Assembly (NCBI GenBank): GCA_964581095.1
Contig: CAZONK010000166.1
Coordinates: forward strand, 1 to 7,803
Source: SZUA-230 sp964581095
GTDB lineage: Bacteria; Bacteroidota; Bacteroidia; Cytophagales; Cyclobacteriaceae
Length of the DNA stretch: 7,803 nucleotides
Reading direction: 5' to 3'
The position numbers and the translations under genes were made by a program. Below are positions 1 to 5,383 of the stretch, piece after piece; position 1 is the first letter of the stretch, and every line of letters begins with the position of its first letter. Below the pieces are notes generated by a model. It made no database searches and was not told the DNA's origin. It worked only from the letters and a program-made list of their open reading frames with translations.

Positions 1-133
1 TTGGAGTTTATGGTAGGCTGATTTATACCGAAGGCATGCCCTTGGCATGAAAAAATGTAATAAAGGCCGGCCAACCCGCAAGGACTCAATGTGTTCACGC
101 CTCTATAAATGTTTGTTCTTAATATTTAGAGAA

Positions 134-152
134 AATCACTTTGGAAGTGATT
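134..152. repeat. Perfect 8-bp hairpin with 3-nt loop
   Basis: AATCACTT at 134-141 and AAGTGATT at 145-152 are exact reverse complements around TGG. It is too AT-rich and too poor in following T residues to be a clean intrinsic terminator, although T-rich sequence begins about 5 nt later. It could be the end of an upstream transcript or a protein-binding dyad. Confidence 0.5.
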
Positions 153-218
153 ACCTTGTTTACGTTTTATCCTGGTATTACTATCCAAAATACACGCTTT
201 AATGTTTGTTTAATTTTT

Positions 219-405
219 ATGTAACTATTCAGGAGACCAAATGGTATTAATGATTCATTTATGGATGTAAATATGCCACAAAGGCAGAAAGACTCTAAGA
301 ATCACTAAAGTTTTCTTTGTGCTGACTTTGTGCTTTTGTGTCTTAGTGGCTAAAACCGCACTTTTAATACTTTGTTTTAGTCAAAATAGGGCTGAGTAGT
401 TACAT
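219..405. repeat. Nested inverted repeat (MITE-like outer arms, inner imperfect palindrome)
   Basis: The outer arms ATGTAACTATTCAG (219-232) and CTGAGTAGTTACAT (392-405) are reverse complements at 13 of 14 positions. Inside them lies a second imperfect palindrome: 275-310 (starting GCCACAAAGGCAGAAAG) against 315-350 (ending TTTTGTGTCTTAGTGGC), with only four bases between arms. The inner part resembles the interspersed CACAAAG/CACTAAG-type repeats that I recall from Bacteroidota intergenic DNA. There is no transposase and no obvious target duplication, so mobility is inference only. Confidence 0.55.
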
Positions 406-584
406 TTTAATTTATCCATTCGCACAACTGTTTAATTTTAACTTACATTCTGTAGCAGTAACCGACCGGTTAATCCCTAAGGAAAGGTTAATTATAAGTG
501 TAAAATTGGACAAAAGTCATATGTAGAAGGTGGCATTTTACGTTGTATATATCATGTTTTATATTTAATTTCATCATTATTTAT

Positions 585-607
585 ATTGATTTGTATTATT
601 TATCAAT
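585..607. promoter_or_regulatory. Dyad just upstream of the Crp-like gene, possible operator
   Basis: ATTGAT (585-590) and ATCAAT (602-607) form a perfect 6-bp dyad with an 11-bp spacer, ending 26 bases before the start codon at 634. The half-sites resemble the TTGAT/ATCAA halves bound by Fnr/Crp proteins, but the spacer is much wider than the usual 4-6 bp. Autoregulation is therefore only a suggestion. Confidence 0.3.
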
Positions 608-620
608 TGGCATGTATCTA

Positions 621-625
621 AAAGG
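621..625 (+). promoter_or_regulatory. Ribosome binding site of the Crp-like gene
   Basis: AAAGG sits 8 bases before the ATG at 634. It is one of the few Shine-Dalgarno-like signals in the window and favours 634 over the later in-frame ATGs at codons 11 and 16. Confidence 0.45.
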
Positions 626-633
626 TATAAATC

Positions 634-1326
634 ATGGCTGAACCACGAATATTTATAGAATGCATGGATTATTCTGTTATGTCAGGGCCTTTTGAAGAGT
701 TATCAAAAGAGCAAATGATCAGGGTTGATGAGAACCGTACAGAACTGAACTATAGAAAAGGGGAAATTCTATGCAAACAGGGAGCATTTATTTCTAATAT
801 GATCTTTATTAAAAGCGGACTTGTCAAAATATTTCTCGAGGACGAAATCCATCCTCCGATTATATCCCTGGAAGGCCCTGGGTATTTTCTGGGTTTACCG
901 TCATTATATGTTGGGGGTGTTTATCATTATACAGTTGAGGCCTTGGAGGACACAGAAGTCTGCCTTGTTGATATTAATACATTTAAAGATCTTATTGATG
1001 AAAATCCCGGGTTTGCTACAGGTATAATGAAATACTTCAATATAGATCTTGTGAAATCATACTCGCGACTGTATTCGGAGACCCGTAAACAGATACGGGG
1101 CCGGTTTGCTGAATTACTGCTCTATCTAAAGGATCATATCTATAAAGAAAATCCCTATACGTTATCCATTTCAAGGAAAGAAATGGCAGATATGATATCT
1201 ACTTCCCATGAAAGTATCTCGCGTATGATGAAGGAATTTAAGACGGACAAAATCATAAAATTCAAGCATCATGAACTCAATATTTTAAACGAAGAAAAAC
1301 TAAAAAAAATAAGCCTGCTTGGATAG
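634..1326 (+). CDS. Crp/Fnr family transcriptional regulator
   Basis: This 230-residue protein has the two-domain layout of the Crp/Fnr family. An N-terminal cyclic-nucleotide-binding-like beta barrel covers about residues 20-125 (KGEILCKQG at 42-50, then IFIKSGLVKIF at 57-67). A long linking helix follows, then a C-terminal winged helix-turn-helix at about 176-225, with the HTH near 181-206 (SRKEMADMISTSHESISRMM). The cAMP phosphate-binding cassette of E. coli Crp is not conserved: the expected Arg-Ser is replaced around YHYTVEAL (97-104). The N-terminal cysteine cluster of Fnr is also absent; only Cys10, Cys47 and Cys110 are seen. The effector therefore cannot be read from the sequence. The start at 634 is supported by AAAGG upstream. 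It reads toward gap, 116 bp downstream, which makes gap a plausible but unproven target. No specific family member is identified. Confidence 0.9.
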   Translation: MAEPRIFIECMDYSVMSGPFEELSKEQMIRVDENRTELNYRKGEILCKQGAFISNMIFIKSGLVKIFLEDEIHPPIISLEGPGYFLGLPSLYVGGVYHYTVEALEDTEVCLVDINTFKDLIDENPGFATGIMKYFNIDLVKSYSRLYSETRKQIRGRFAELLLYLKDHIYKENPYTLSISRKEMADMISTSHESISRMMKEFKTDKIIKFKHHELNILNEEKLKKISLLG

Positions 1327-1349
1327 CAAAATTGATTCGATTTATGTCC

Positions 1350-1419
1350 TAGACTTTAATTGGATGGAATTTGATTTTACCTTGGCTTCGCAGTATTTTT
1401 GCAGTCCAATTAGACTCTA
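1350..1419. repeat. Imperfect inverted repeat between the Crp-like gene and gap
   Basis: Arms at 1350-1364 (TAGACTTTAATTGGA) and 1405-1419 (TCCAATTAGACTCTA) are complementary at 13 of 15 positions, separated by 40 bases. The right arm falls between a TTTG at 1398-1401 and a TA-rich block at 1418-1430, the weak promoter candidate for gap. It may be an operator or a leader stem. The right arm is not followed by a run of T, so a terminator is unlikely. Confidence 0.4.
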
Positions 1420-1442
1420 TTTTAATTTAAATAAATATTCAA

Positions 1443-2429
1443 ATGACAAAAGTTGCAATTAATGGTTTTGGAAGGATTGGAAGGTTAACCCTGAAAGCCC
1501 TGTTAAAGAAAGATAATATTGAAGTAGTAGCGATCAATGACCTCACCGATCCTGCTACATTGGCTCATTTATTGAAATATGACTCGGTGCACGGACGTTT
1601 TGATGGTACTGTAGAAGTTAGTGGAAATTCGTTTATCGTAAATGGCCAGGAGATTAAAGTCCTGGCAGAACGTGATCCAACACAACTACCCTGGGGGGAC
1701 TTGGGTGTAGATATAGTTCTTGAATCAACAGGAATTTTCAGATCACCTGAAGAAGCCGGAAAACATTTGACAGCGGGCGCCAGAAAAGTGGTTATTTCCG
1801 CTCCCGCAAAAGGAGATATACCTACTGTAGTACTTGGTGTGAATGAAGAAATCCTCACTGGAAATGAAACCATCGTGTCAAATGCCTCCTGTACCACGAA
1901 TTGCCTTGCCCCGGTCGCCAAGGTTCTGGATGATAATTTCGGTTTGGAGCAGGGTTATATCAGCACAATACATGCCTACACTGCTGACCAGCGATTACAG
2001 GATGCGCCGCACAGCGATCTTAGAAGAGCACGTTCAGCTGCAGTTAGCATAGTACCTACTACAACCGGAGCTGCGAAAGCTGTTGGACTGGTACTACCCC
2101 ATCTTGCAGGTAAACTTGATGGAATCGCATTACGGGTTCCAATTCCTGATGGTTCACTCACAGATCTTGTTGCAGTACTCAGGACAGAGACAACCAAAGA
2201 GGAAATCAATGCGGCAATGAAAGCCGCTGCTGATGGGCCTATGAAAGGCATTTTGGAATATACCGAAGATCCGATTGTTTCTATTGACATTGTAGGCAAT
2301 CCACATTCCAGTATTTTCGATGCCGCATTAACTTCCGCCAATGGTAAGTTGGTGAAGGTAGTTAGCTGGTACGACAACGAAGCAGGATATGCCAGCCGGG
2401 CGGCTGATTTGATTGTTAAAATTAGCTAA
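1443..2429 (+). CDS. gap: Type I glyceraldehyde-3-phosphate dehydrogenase
   Basis: Cytosolic enzyme converting glyceraldehyde 3-phosphate, phosphate and NAD+ to 1,3-bisphosphoglycerate in glycolysis, and the reverse in gluconeogenesis. At 328 residues it has the normal length. The Rossmann motif NGFGRIGR is at 7-14. The active-site block SNASCTTNCLAP is at 146-157 with catalytic Cys150, and His177 lies in STIHAYT. DLRRAR is at 192-197, and WYDNEAGYASR lies near the C-terminus where NE-x-GY is conserved. Asp33-Leu34 after the second strand and Pro189 before His-Ser-Asp-Leu match NAD-preferring rather than NADP-preferring forms; this is inference from family knowledge. There is no Shine-Dalgarno sequence, only an A/T-rich leader as usual in Bacteroidota. 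A weak promoter (TTTG at 1398-1401, TAATTTAA at 1423-1430, 21 bp apart) is possible. Transcription ends at a strong terminator at 2456-2484. Confidence 0.97.
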   Translation: MTKVAINGFGRIGRLTLKALLKKDNIEVVAINDLTDPATLAHLLKYDSVHGRFDGTVEVSGNSFIVNGQEIKVLAERDPTQLPWGDLGVDIVLESTGIFRSPEEAGKHLTAGARKVVISAPAKGDIPTVVLGVNEEILTGNETIVSNASCTTNCLAPVAKVLDDNFGLEQGYISTIHAYTADQRLQDAPHSDLRRARSAAVSIVPTTTGAAKAVGLVLPHLAGKLDGIALRVPIPDGSLTDLVAVLRTETTKEEINAAMKAAADGPMKGILEYTEDPIVSIDIVGNPHSSIFDAALTSANGKLVKVVSWYDNEAGYASRAADLIVKIS

Positions 2430-2455
2430 GGATTGTTTTATTATTTTGTTTAGAG

Positions 2456-2484
2456 AAGGCTGTCCAATGGGCAGTCTTTTTTTT
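2456..2484 (+). terminator. Intrinsic terminator of gap
   Basis: AAGGCTGTCC (2456-2465) pairs with GGGCAGTCTT (2469-2478) over ten positions, including G-T wobbles, around the loop AAT. A run of eight T occupies 2477-2484. It lies 26 bases after the gap stop codon. Confidence 0.85.
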
Positions 2485-2494
2485 GTTTGTAATC

Positions 2495-2603
2495 CGTCAT
2501 CTTCGGACTTGCGGCATGCAGGTTTAATCCGGAGACACCCTGTTATAGAATATAGAAACTACTTACTTAGCTTTGGATTACCGGGACAAGCCCTGCAATG
2601 ACG
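2495..2603. repeat. Palindromic interspersed repeat between gap and yebC
   Basis: The ends CGTCAT (2495-2500) and ATGACG (2598-2603) are exact reverse complements. The following bases remain related: CGGACTTG at 2504-2511 faces CAAGCCCTG at 2588-2596, and TTAATCC at 2524-2530 faces GGATTA at 2575-2580. The arms are diverged and the centre is AT-rich. It resembles the common GTCATTGC...GGCTTG...AATCC intergenic repeats. It lies between two convergent genes. Confidence 0.5.
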
Positions 2604-2635
2604 ATCTGCTTTTTGAGTTTATGGCCCATATGGTC

Positions 2636-2681
2636 ACCCTTCGACTTCATTTCGACTTTGCTCAATGTAAACGCACAGGGT
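2636..2681. repeat. Short GTCGAA-type palindromic repeat near the 3' end of yebC
   Basis: ACCCT (2636-2640) and AGGGT (2677-2681) bracket two copies of a TTCGACTT motif followed by GCTCAATG. The core at 2640-2667 recurs at 3799-3826 with one mismatch in 28. It is a variant of the CCCTTCGAC...GCTCAGGG repeats seen in Bacteroidota. On the minus strand it lies just past the yebC stop, so it could act as a weak 3' stem, but no T run follows. Confidence 0.5.
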
Positions 2682-2697
2682 AAAACTTTACTCAAGG

Positions 2698-3441
2698 TCA
2701 CACCGACTCCATCTGTTCATCCGTTGCTTCAATGGTATGGTACACCTTCTGTACATCGTCATCATCTTCAAGTGCGTCGATCATCTTCATTAGTTTACCA
2801 AATGCGTCGTTATCCAGAGCTACGATAGTGTTTGGGATTCGTTGTAATTCGGCCGATTCAGGTTCCAGCCTAAGCTCTTCGATTTTGGTTTGCATAACAC
2901 CAAAATCTTCCATTCCACAGGTCACATGGATCAACCCTTCTTCAATTTCTACTTCCTCTGCTCCTCCGTCGATCAATTCAAGGGTTAAATCATCTTCATC
3001 CCCTCCTTCTGGAAATGGTATCACAAATACACCCTTGCGGTCGAAAATAAATTCCAATGATCCGTTTGTTCCCAGGGTGCCTCCATTTTTAGTAAAAATT
3101 GCCCTGACACTGGCAACGGTCCTGTTGATATTATCTGTAGTACACTCCACAAATACGGCCACACCATTGGTTCCGTAACCTTCGTAGGTAACTTCAGAAT
3201 AAACGGCCCCATCATCCCCGGATCCCTTCTTGATTGCCCTTTCAATAGTGTCTTTAGGCATATTTGATCCTTTTGCATTCTGAATGGCCAGCCGAAGTCT
3301 TGGATTGGAATCAGGATCCGGGCCTTTTTCCTTTACAGAAACTGTGATTTCCTTGATAAGCTTGGTAAATATTTTACCTCGCTTCGCATCAAGGGCAGCT
3401 TTCTTATGCTTAATCGTTGACCATTTACTATGTCCTGACAT
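2698..3441 (-). CDS. yebC: YebC/PmpR family regulatory protein
   Basis: This 247-residue protein matches the usual length of the YebC/PmpR (TACO1) family. The N-terminus MSGHSKWSTIKHKKAALDAK and the following RGKIFTKLIKEI are the hallmark of the family. Further conserved parts include NPRLRLAIQNAKGSNMPKDT at about 46-65, the ERAIKKG segment after it, and the TYEGYGTNGVA strand. The acidic C-terminal part (DALEDDDDVQKVYH) completes the fold. Family members were long annotated as DNA-binding regulators; more recent work on YebC/TACO1 points to relief of ribosome stalling in translation. Which applies here is not visible. The start is certain because the conserved N-terminus begins at it. No Shine-Dalgarno sequence is seen. 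A perfect Bacteroidota-type promoter lies just upstream. It converges on gap and appears to be a single-gene unit. Confidence 0.95.
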   Translation of the reverse strand: MSGHSKWSTIKHKKAALDAKRGKIFTKLIKEITVSVKEKGPDPDSNPRLRLAIQNAKGSNMPKDTIERAIKKGSGDDGAVYSEVTYEGYGTNGVAVFVECTTDNINRTVASVRAIFTKNGGTLGTNGSLEFIFDRKGVFVIPFPEGGDEDDLTLELIDGGAEEVEIEEGLIHVTCGMEDFGVMQTKIEELRLEPESAELQRIPNTIVALDNDAFGKLMKMIDALEDDDDVQKVYHTIEATDEQMESV

Positions 3442-3472
3442 GGGGTTGGATTTAGTTACAACAAATAGTTTT

Positions 3473-3503
3473 CAAAATTATCATTTCAATCTGAAAGCTC
3501 AAA
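3473..3503 (-). promoter_or_regulatory. Bacteroidota-type promoter of yebC
   Basis: Read on the minus strand, TTTG (3503-3500) is followed after exactly 19 bases by TAATTTTG (3480-3473), an exact match to the TTTG...TAnnTTTG consensus. The -7 element lies 31 bases before the yebC start, implying a short leader. Confidence 0.65.
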
Positions 3504-3622
3504 GGACCACATTCAATTCTCATCTAACTTCAGCGCCTACTCAGGCGGGTTTGTTTGGGAGTTTATCTTTTGGTTGATTGATACGGTGATTTGGTGATAC
3601 GAGACTTCGTTTTAATAATGTC

Positions 3623-3783
3623 ATCATTCCAGCATTCCAGCATTTCATCGTTCCAGTATTTCATCGTTCCAGTATTTCATCGTTCCAGTATTCCAGCATT
3701 CCAGCATTCCAATTTTCCAATTTTCAATCATTACAACTTTCAATATACCATCATTCCATCATTCCATCATTCCATCATTCCAA
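3623..3783. repeat. Tandem short-repeat array (TTCCAG / CATCATTC type)
   Basis: Three exact, head-to-tail 16-bp copies of ATTTCATCGTTCCAGT occupy 3642-3657, 3658-3673 and 3674-3689. They are flanked by CATTCCAG units on both sides (about 3626-3640 and 3690-3711). Four exact 8-bp copies of CCATCATT follow at 3748-3779. The strand shows strong C/T bias with almost no G in the second half. Exact unit identity suggests recent slippage, so copy number probably varies between strains. Confidence 0.85.
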
Positions 3784-3788
3784 TCTTC

Positions 3789-3852
3789 ACCCTTGCATTT
3801 CGACTTCATTTCGACTTCGCTCAATGCTAGCACTCAATGCTAGCGCTCAGGG
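3789..3852. repeat. GTCGAA-type repeat with internal tandem duplications
   Basis: ATTTCGACTTC is doubled at 3797-3807 and 3808-3818. CTCAATGCTAGC(A/G) is then doubled at 3820-3832 and 3833-3845, ending in GCTCAGGG. The block looks like an expanded form of the short CCCTTCGAC...GCTCAGGG palindrome. Positions 3799-3826 match 2640-2667 at 27 of 28 bases in the same orientation. Confidence 0.7.
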
Positions 3853-3895
3853 CTCGGCTTTATGGACAACCTGTGAAATTTAATCCAGTTTCTGT

Positions 3896-4750
3896 TCACC
3901 GAACCAACAATTTCTGTTTGTATAGAATATTTAAAAGCACTCCGGACAAAACGATGCCCATACCTAAATAACTATAGAAATCATGCGTTTCACCAAATAG
4001 TATGCTACCAAATAATAAAGCATACACTATTCCCAGGTATTTCATGCTCGCAATTTTTGATAATTCTTCATTCTGAAATGCCATTGTCATGAAGTATTGG
4101 GCAAATTGTGTTACCAGTCCTACAAATAAAAGAATTCCCCACTCAATATTTGTAGGGTTCACCCAATGTGTTGCAACATAAATAGCAGTTACAGGGAGTG
4201 TAACCAATGGAAAATAGAAAACAATAACCATGGGATGCTCTGAAACGCTGAGTTTACGGATCATATTATAGGCGACCCCTGCAAAAAAAGCGGCAACAAT
4301 ACCAATCACCACGTATAGCGGGGTAATTCGCACATCTACACCTTGAATAAACAATACCCCGGCAAAAGAGAAAGCGAAGAAAAACCATTGCCATCCACGT
4401 ACTTTTTCCTTTACAATAAAAATGCCAAGAATAGCTGTAAAAATCGGAACCATAAACTGAATTGTAACAGCGCTTGCAAGGGGAATTGACTGAATAGTAA
4501 TGAAGAAGAGTATGAGGGCAATAGCACCGGATAATCCTCGAATTAGCAATATCTTCTTATTATTGCCCCATGGTTTTATTCTTTTGATTTTAAGAAAAGT
4601 AAAACTAATGACGAGTGACACAAGTGAACGAAAGAATACTATTTCAACAGCAGGTATGTGGCTTAGATATTTTACACCCACATTCATTAATGCAAAGAAA
4701 AATGTGGCAAAAAGCATGTACCTTACCCCTTTCGTAATCATTAAATCCAT
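3896..4750 (-). CDS. EamA/DMT superfamily membrane transporter
   Basis: This 284-residue integral membrane protein has ten predicted hydrophobic segments at about 11-29, 34-54, 68-87, 93-113, 121-138, 143-163, 172-192, 204-226, 235-253 and 259-277. That is the two-times-five repeat of the EamA (formerly DUF6) family of drug/metabolite transporters. Typical marks are VEIVFFRSLVSL in the second segment, and PLASAVTIQFMVPIFTAILG with the following KEKV after the fourth. The second half repeats the pattern with GIVYALLFGSILFGE. The N-terminus is short, with the first membrane segment beginning at about residue 11, which suits the start at 4750. Substrate cannot be inferred; family members export amino acids, nucleosides or drugs, or import metabolites. 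It is divergent from bcp, with only 21 bp between start codons. No clear promoter or ribosome site is seen. Confidence 0.9.
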   Translation of the reverse strand: MDLMITKGVRYMLFATFFFALMNVGVKYLSHIPAVEIVFFRSLVSLVISFTFLKIKRIKPWGNNKKILLIRGLSGAIALILFFITIQSIPLASAVTIQFMVPIFTAILGIFIVKEKVRGWQWFFFAFSFAGVLFIQGVDVRITPLYVVIGIVAAFFAGVAYNMIRKLSVSEHPMVIVFYFPLVTLPVTAIYVATHWVNPTNIEWGILLFVGLVTQFAQYFMTMAFQNEELSKIASMKYLGIVYALLFGSILFGETHDFYSYLGMGIVLSGVLLNILYKQKLLVR

Positions 4751-4771
4751 TTGAATGAATCGAATGCAAAT

Positions 4772-5221
4772 ATGTCATTAAATATCGGATCCATAGCCCC
4801 CGATTTTGAACTGGATTCTTCCTCCGGTAGTTCATTCAGATTTTATAAAGGGATTTCGGGAAATTGTGTGATTTATTTTTACCCAAAGGACTTCACGCCG
4901 GGCTGCACAACGGAGGCATGCTCATTTCGTGACAAATATGGCCATTTCAGTGAACTTAATATCCCGGTAATCGGGATAAGCAGGGATCCGGTTGAAATTC
5001 ATCAAAAATTTGTTAAGAAATATGATCTTCCATTTGAGTTGTTATCGGATTTAAATGGAAAAGTAGCTAATCTTTATGATGCAATTATTCCTTTTGTAAA
5101 AATCAATAAACGGATTAGTTATTATATTGATAATAAAAAAATTATCCGTGGGGTTTACTCCAACTTTTTTAAAGCAGAACAGCATATCAAAAAAATGCTT
5201 CAATCTACAGGTAGTTCTTAA
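4772..5221 (+). CDS. bcp: Thioredoxin-dependent peroxiredoxin, Bcp/PrxQ type
   Basis: Cytosolic thiol peroxidase reducing hydrogen peroxide and organic hydroperoxides with electrons from thioredoxin. From the ATG at 4772 the protein is 149 residues, slightly short of the typical 150-157. The thioredoxin fold begins with GSIAPDFEL (6-14). The active site is FYPKDFTPGCTTEACSFRD (36-54): peroxidatic Cys45 and resolving Cys50 are five residues apart, as in E. coli Bcp, where the numbering is the same. VIGISRDP follows in the central strand. An upstream in-frame TTG at 4751 would add MNESNAN, but it abuts the transporter start and is less likely; the Cys45 numbering favours 4772. The C-terminal part reads VKINKRISYYIDNKKIIRGV, where most Bcp proteins have a Thr-rich strand, a modest divergence. 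No Shine-Dalgarno sequence is seen. Confidence 0.93.
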   Translation: MSLNIGSIAPDFELDSSSGSSFRFYKGISGNCVIYFYPKDFTPGCTTEACSFRDKYGHFSELNIPVIGISRDPVEIHQKFVKKYDLPFELLSDLNGKVANLYDAIIPFVKINKRISYYIDNKKIIRGVYSNFFKAEQHIKKMLQSTGSS

Positions 5222-5274
5222 ATGGCATGTTTCTGTAAAATTCTATTGCCCGCAATGTAAATCAATTTTAATAG

Positions 5275-5345
5275 GCCACGAATTTCACCAATTTACACGA
5301 ATATAATTATTTGTGAACCTTCCAGCCGGTAGGCGGGTTCGTGGC
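5275..5345. repeat. Compound palindromic repeat between bcp and lolD-like gene
   Basis: GCCACGAA (5275-5282) and TTCGTGGC (5338-5345) are exact reverse complements and enclose two further stems. CACGAATA (5296-5303) pairs with TATTTGTG (5308-5315) around TAAT with one G-T wobble. CCAGCC (5322-5327) pairs with GGCGGG (5332-5337) around GGTA with one mismatch. Folded, it would form a three-way junction. It lies between two convergent genes and has no T run, so it is a repeat element rather than a classic terminator. Confidence 0.65.
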
Positions 5346-5383
5346 ATAAAACCAAGTTCATCTTTTACCAAATGTGCATACTA

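Larger units (their letters stand above)
1..633. other. Intergenic region upstream of the Crp-like regulator, rich in dyads, no supported gene
   Basis: No convincing coding region is seen here on either strand. The stretch carries a perfect 6-bp hairpin at 35-49 (CATGCC, loop CTT, GGCATG), an 8-bp hairpin at 134-152, and a nested inverted repeat at 219-405. It also has a small dyad with direct repeats at 459-492 and an AT-rich dyad at 585-607 just ahead of the regulator start. A 14-codon open stretch at the left edge (3-50, +) could be the tail of an upstream gene but is too short to support. No tRNA- or rRNA-like sequence was recognised. Confidence 0.7.
3442..3895. other. Gene-free stretch between yebC and the EamA transporter, low-complexity repeats
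   Basis: Apart from the yebC promoter (3473-3503), a 5-bp hairpin at 3534-3547 (CGCCT, loop ACTC, AGGCG) and a GGTGAT doublet near 3584-3597, this stretch consists of tandem repeats listed separately. The open frame across 3591-3830 (+) is a by-product of the repeats and is not a gene. Confidence 0.75.

Noticed and set aside
3..50. Fourteen to fifteen open codons (+) ending in TGA at the left edge, possible tail of an upstream gene
   Set aside because: Too short to identify and without recognisable family features. Two minus-strand frames are also open here, so the signal is not specific.
65..72. GGCCGGCC palindrome
   Set aside because: A single 8-bp restriction-type palindrome with no context that would give it a function.
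1565..2377. Long open frames antisense to gap (1565-1921 and 1976-2377, minus)
   Set aside because: They lie wholly within the strongly supported gap coding sequence and show no family motifs.
2732..3178. 148-codon Ser-rich open frame antisense to yebC
   Set aside because: The Ser/Pro-rich product is what antisense translation of the acidic yebC codons gives; yebC itself is certain.
3623..3783. CRISPR-like array of short repeats
   Set aside because: The 16-bp and 8-bp units are directly adjacent with no unique spacers, and no cas genes are present. It is a simple tandem array.
3591..3830. Open frame of 79 codons (+) rich in Phe, His, Ser and Ile
   Set aside because: It spans the tandem short-repeat array and its protein is a direct translation of the repeats. 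It has no domain or ribosome site.
4751..4771. TTG start giving bcp seven extra N-terminal residues
   Set aside because: The ATG at 4772 gives Cys45/Cys50 numbering identical to E. coli Bcp and avoids abutting the transporter start codon.
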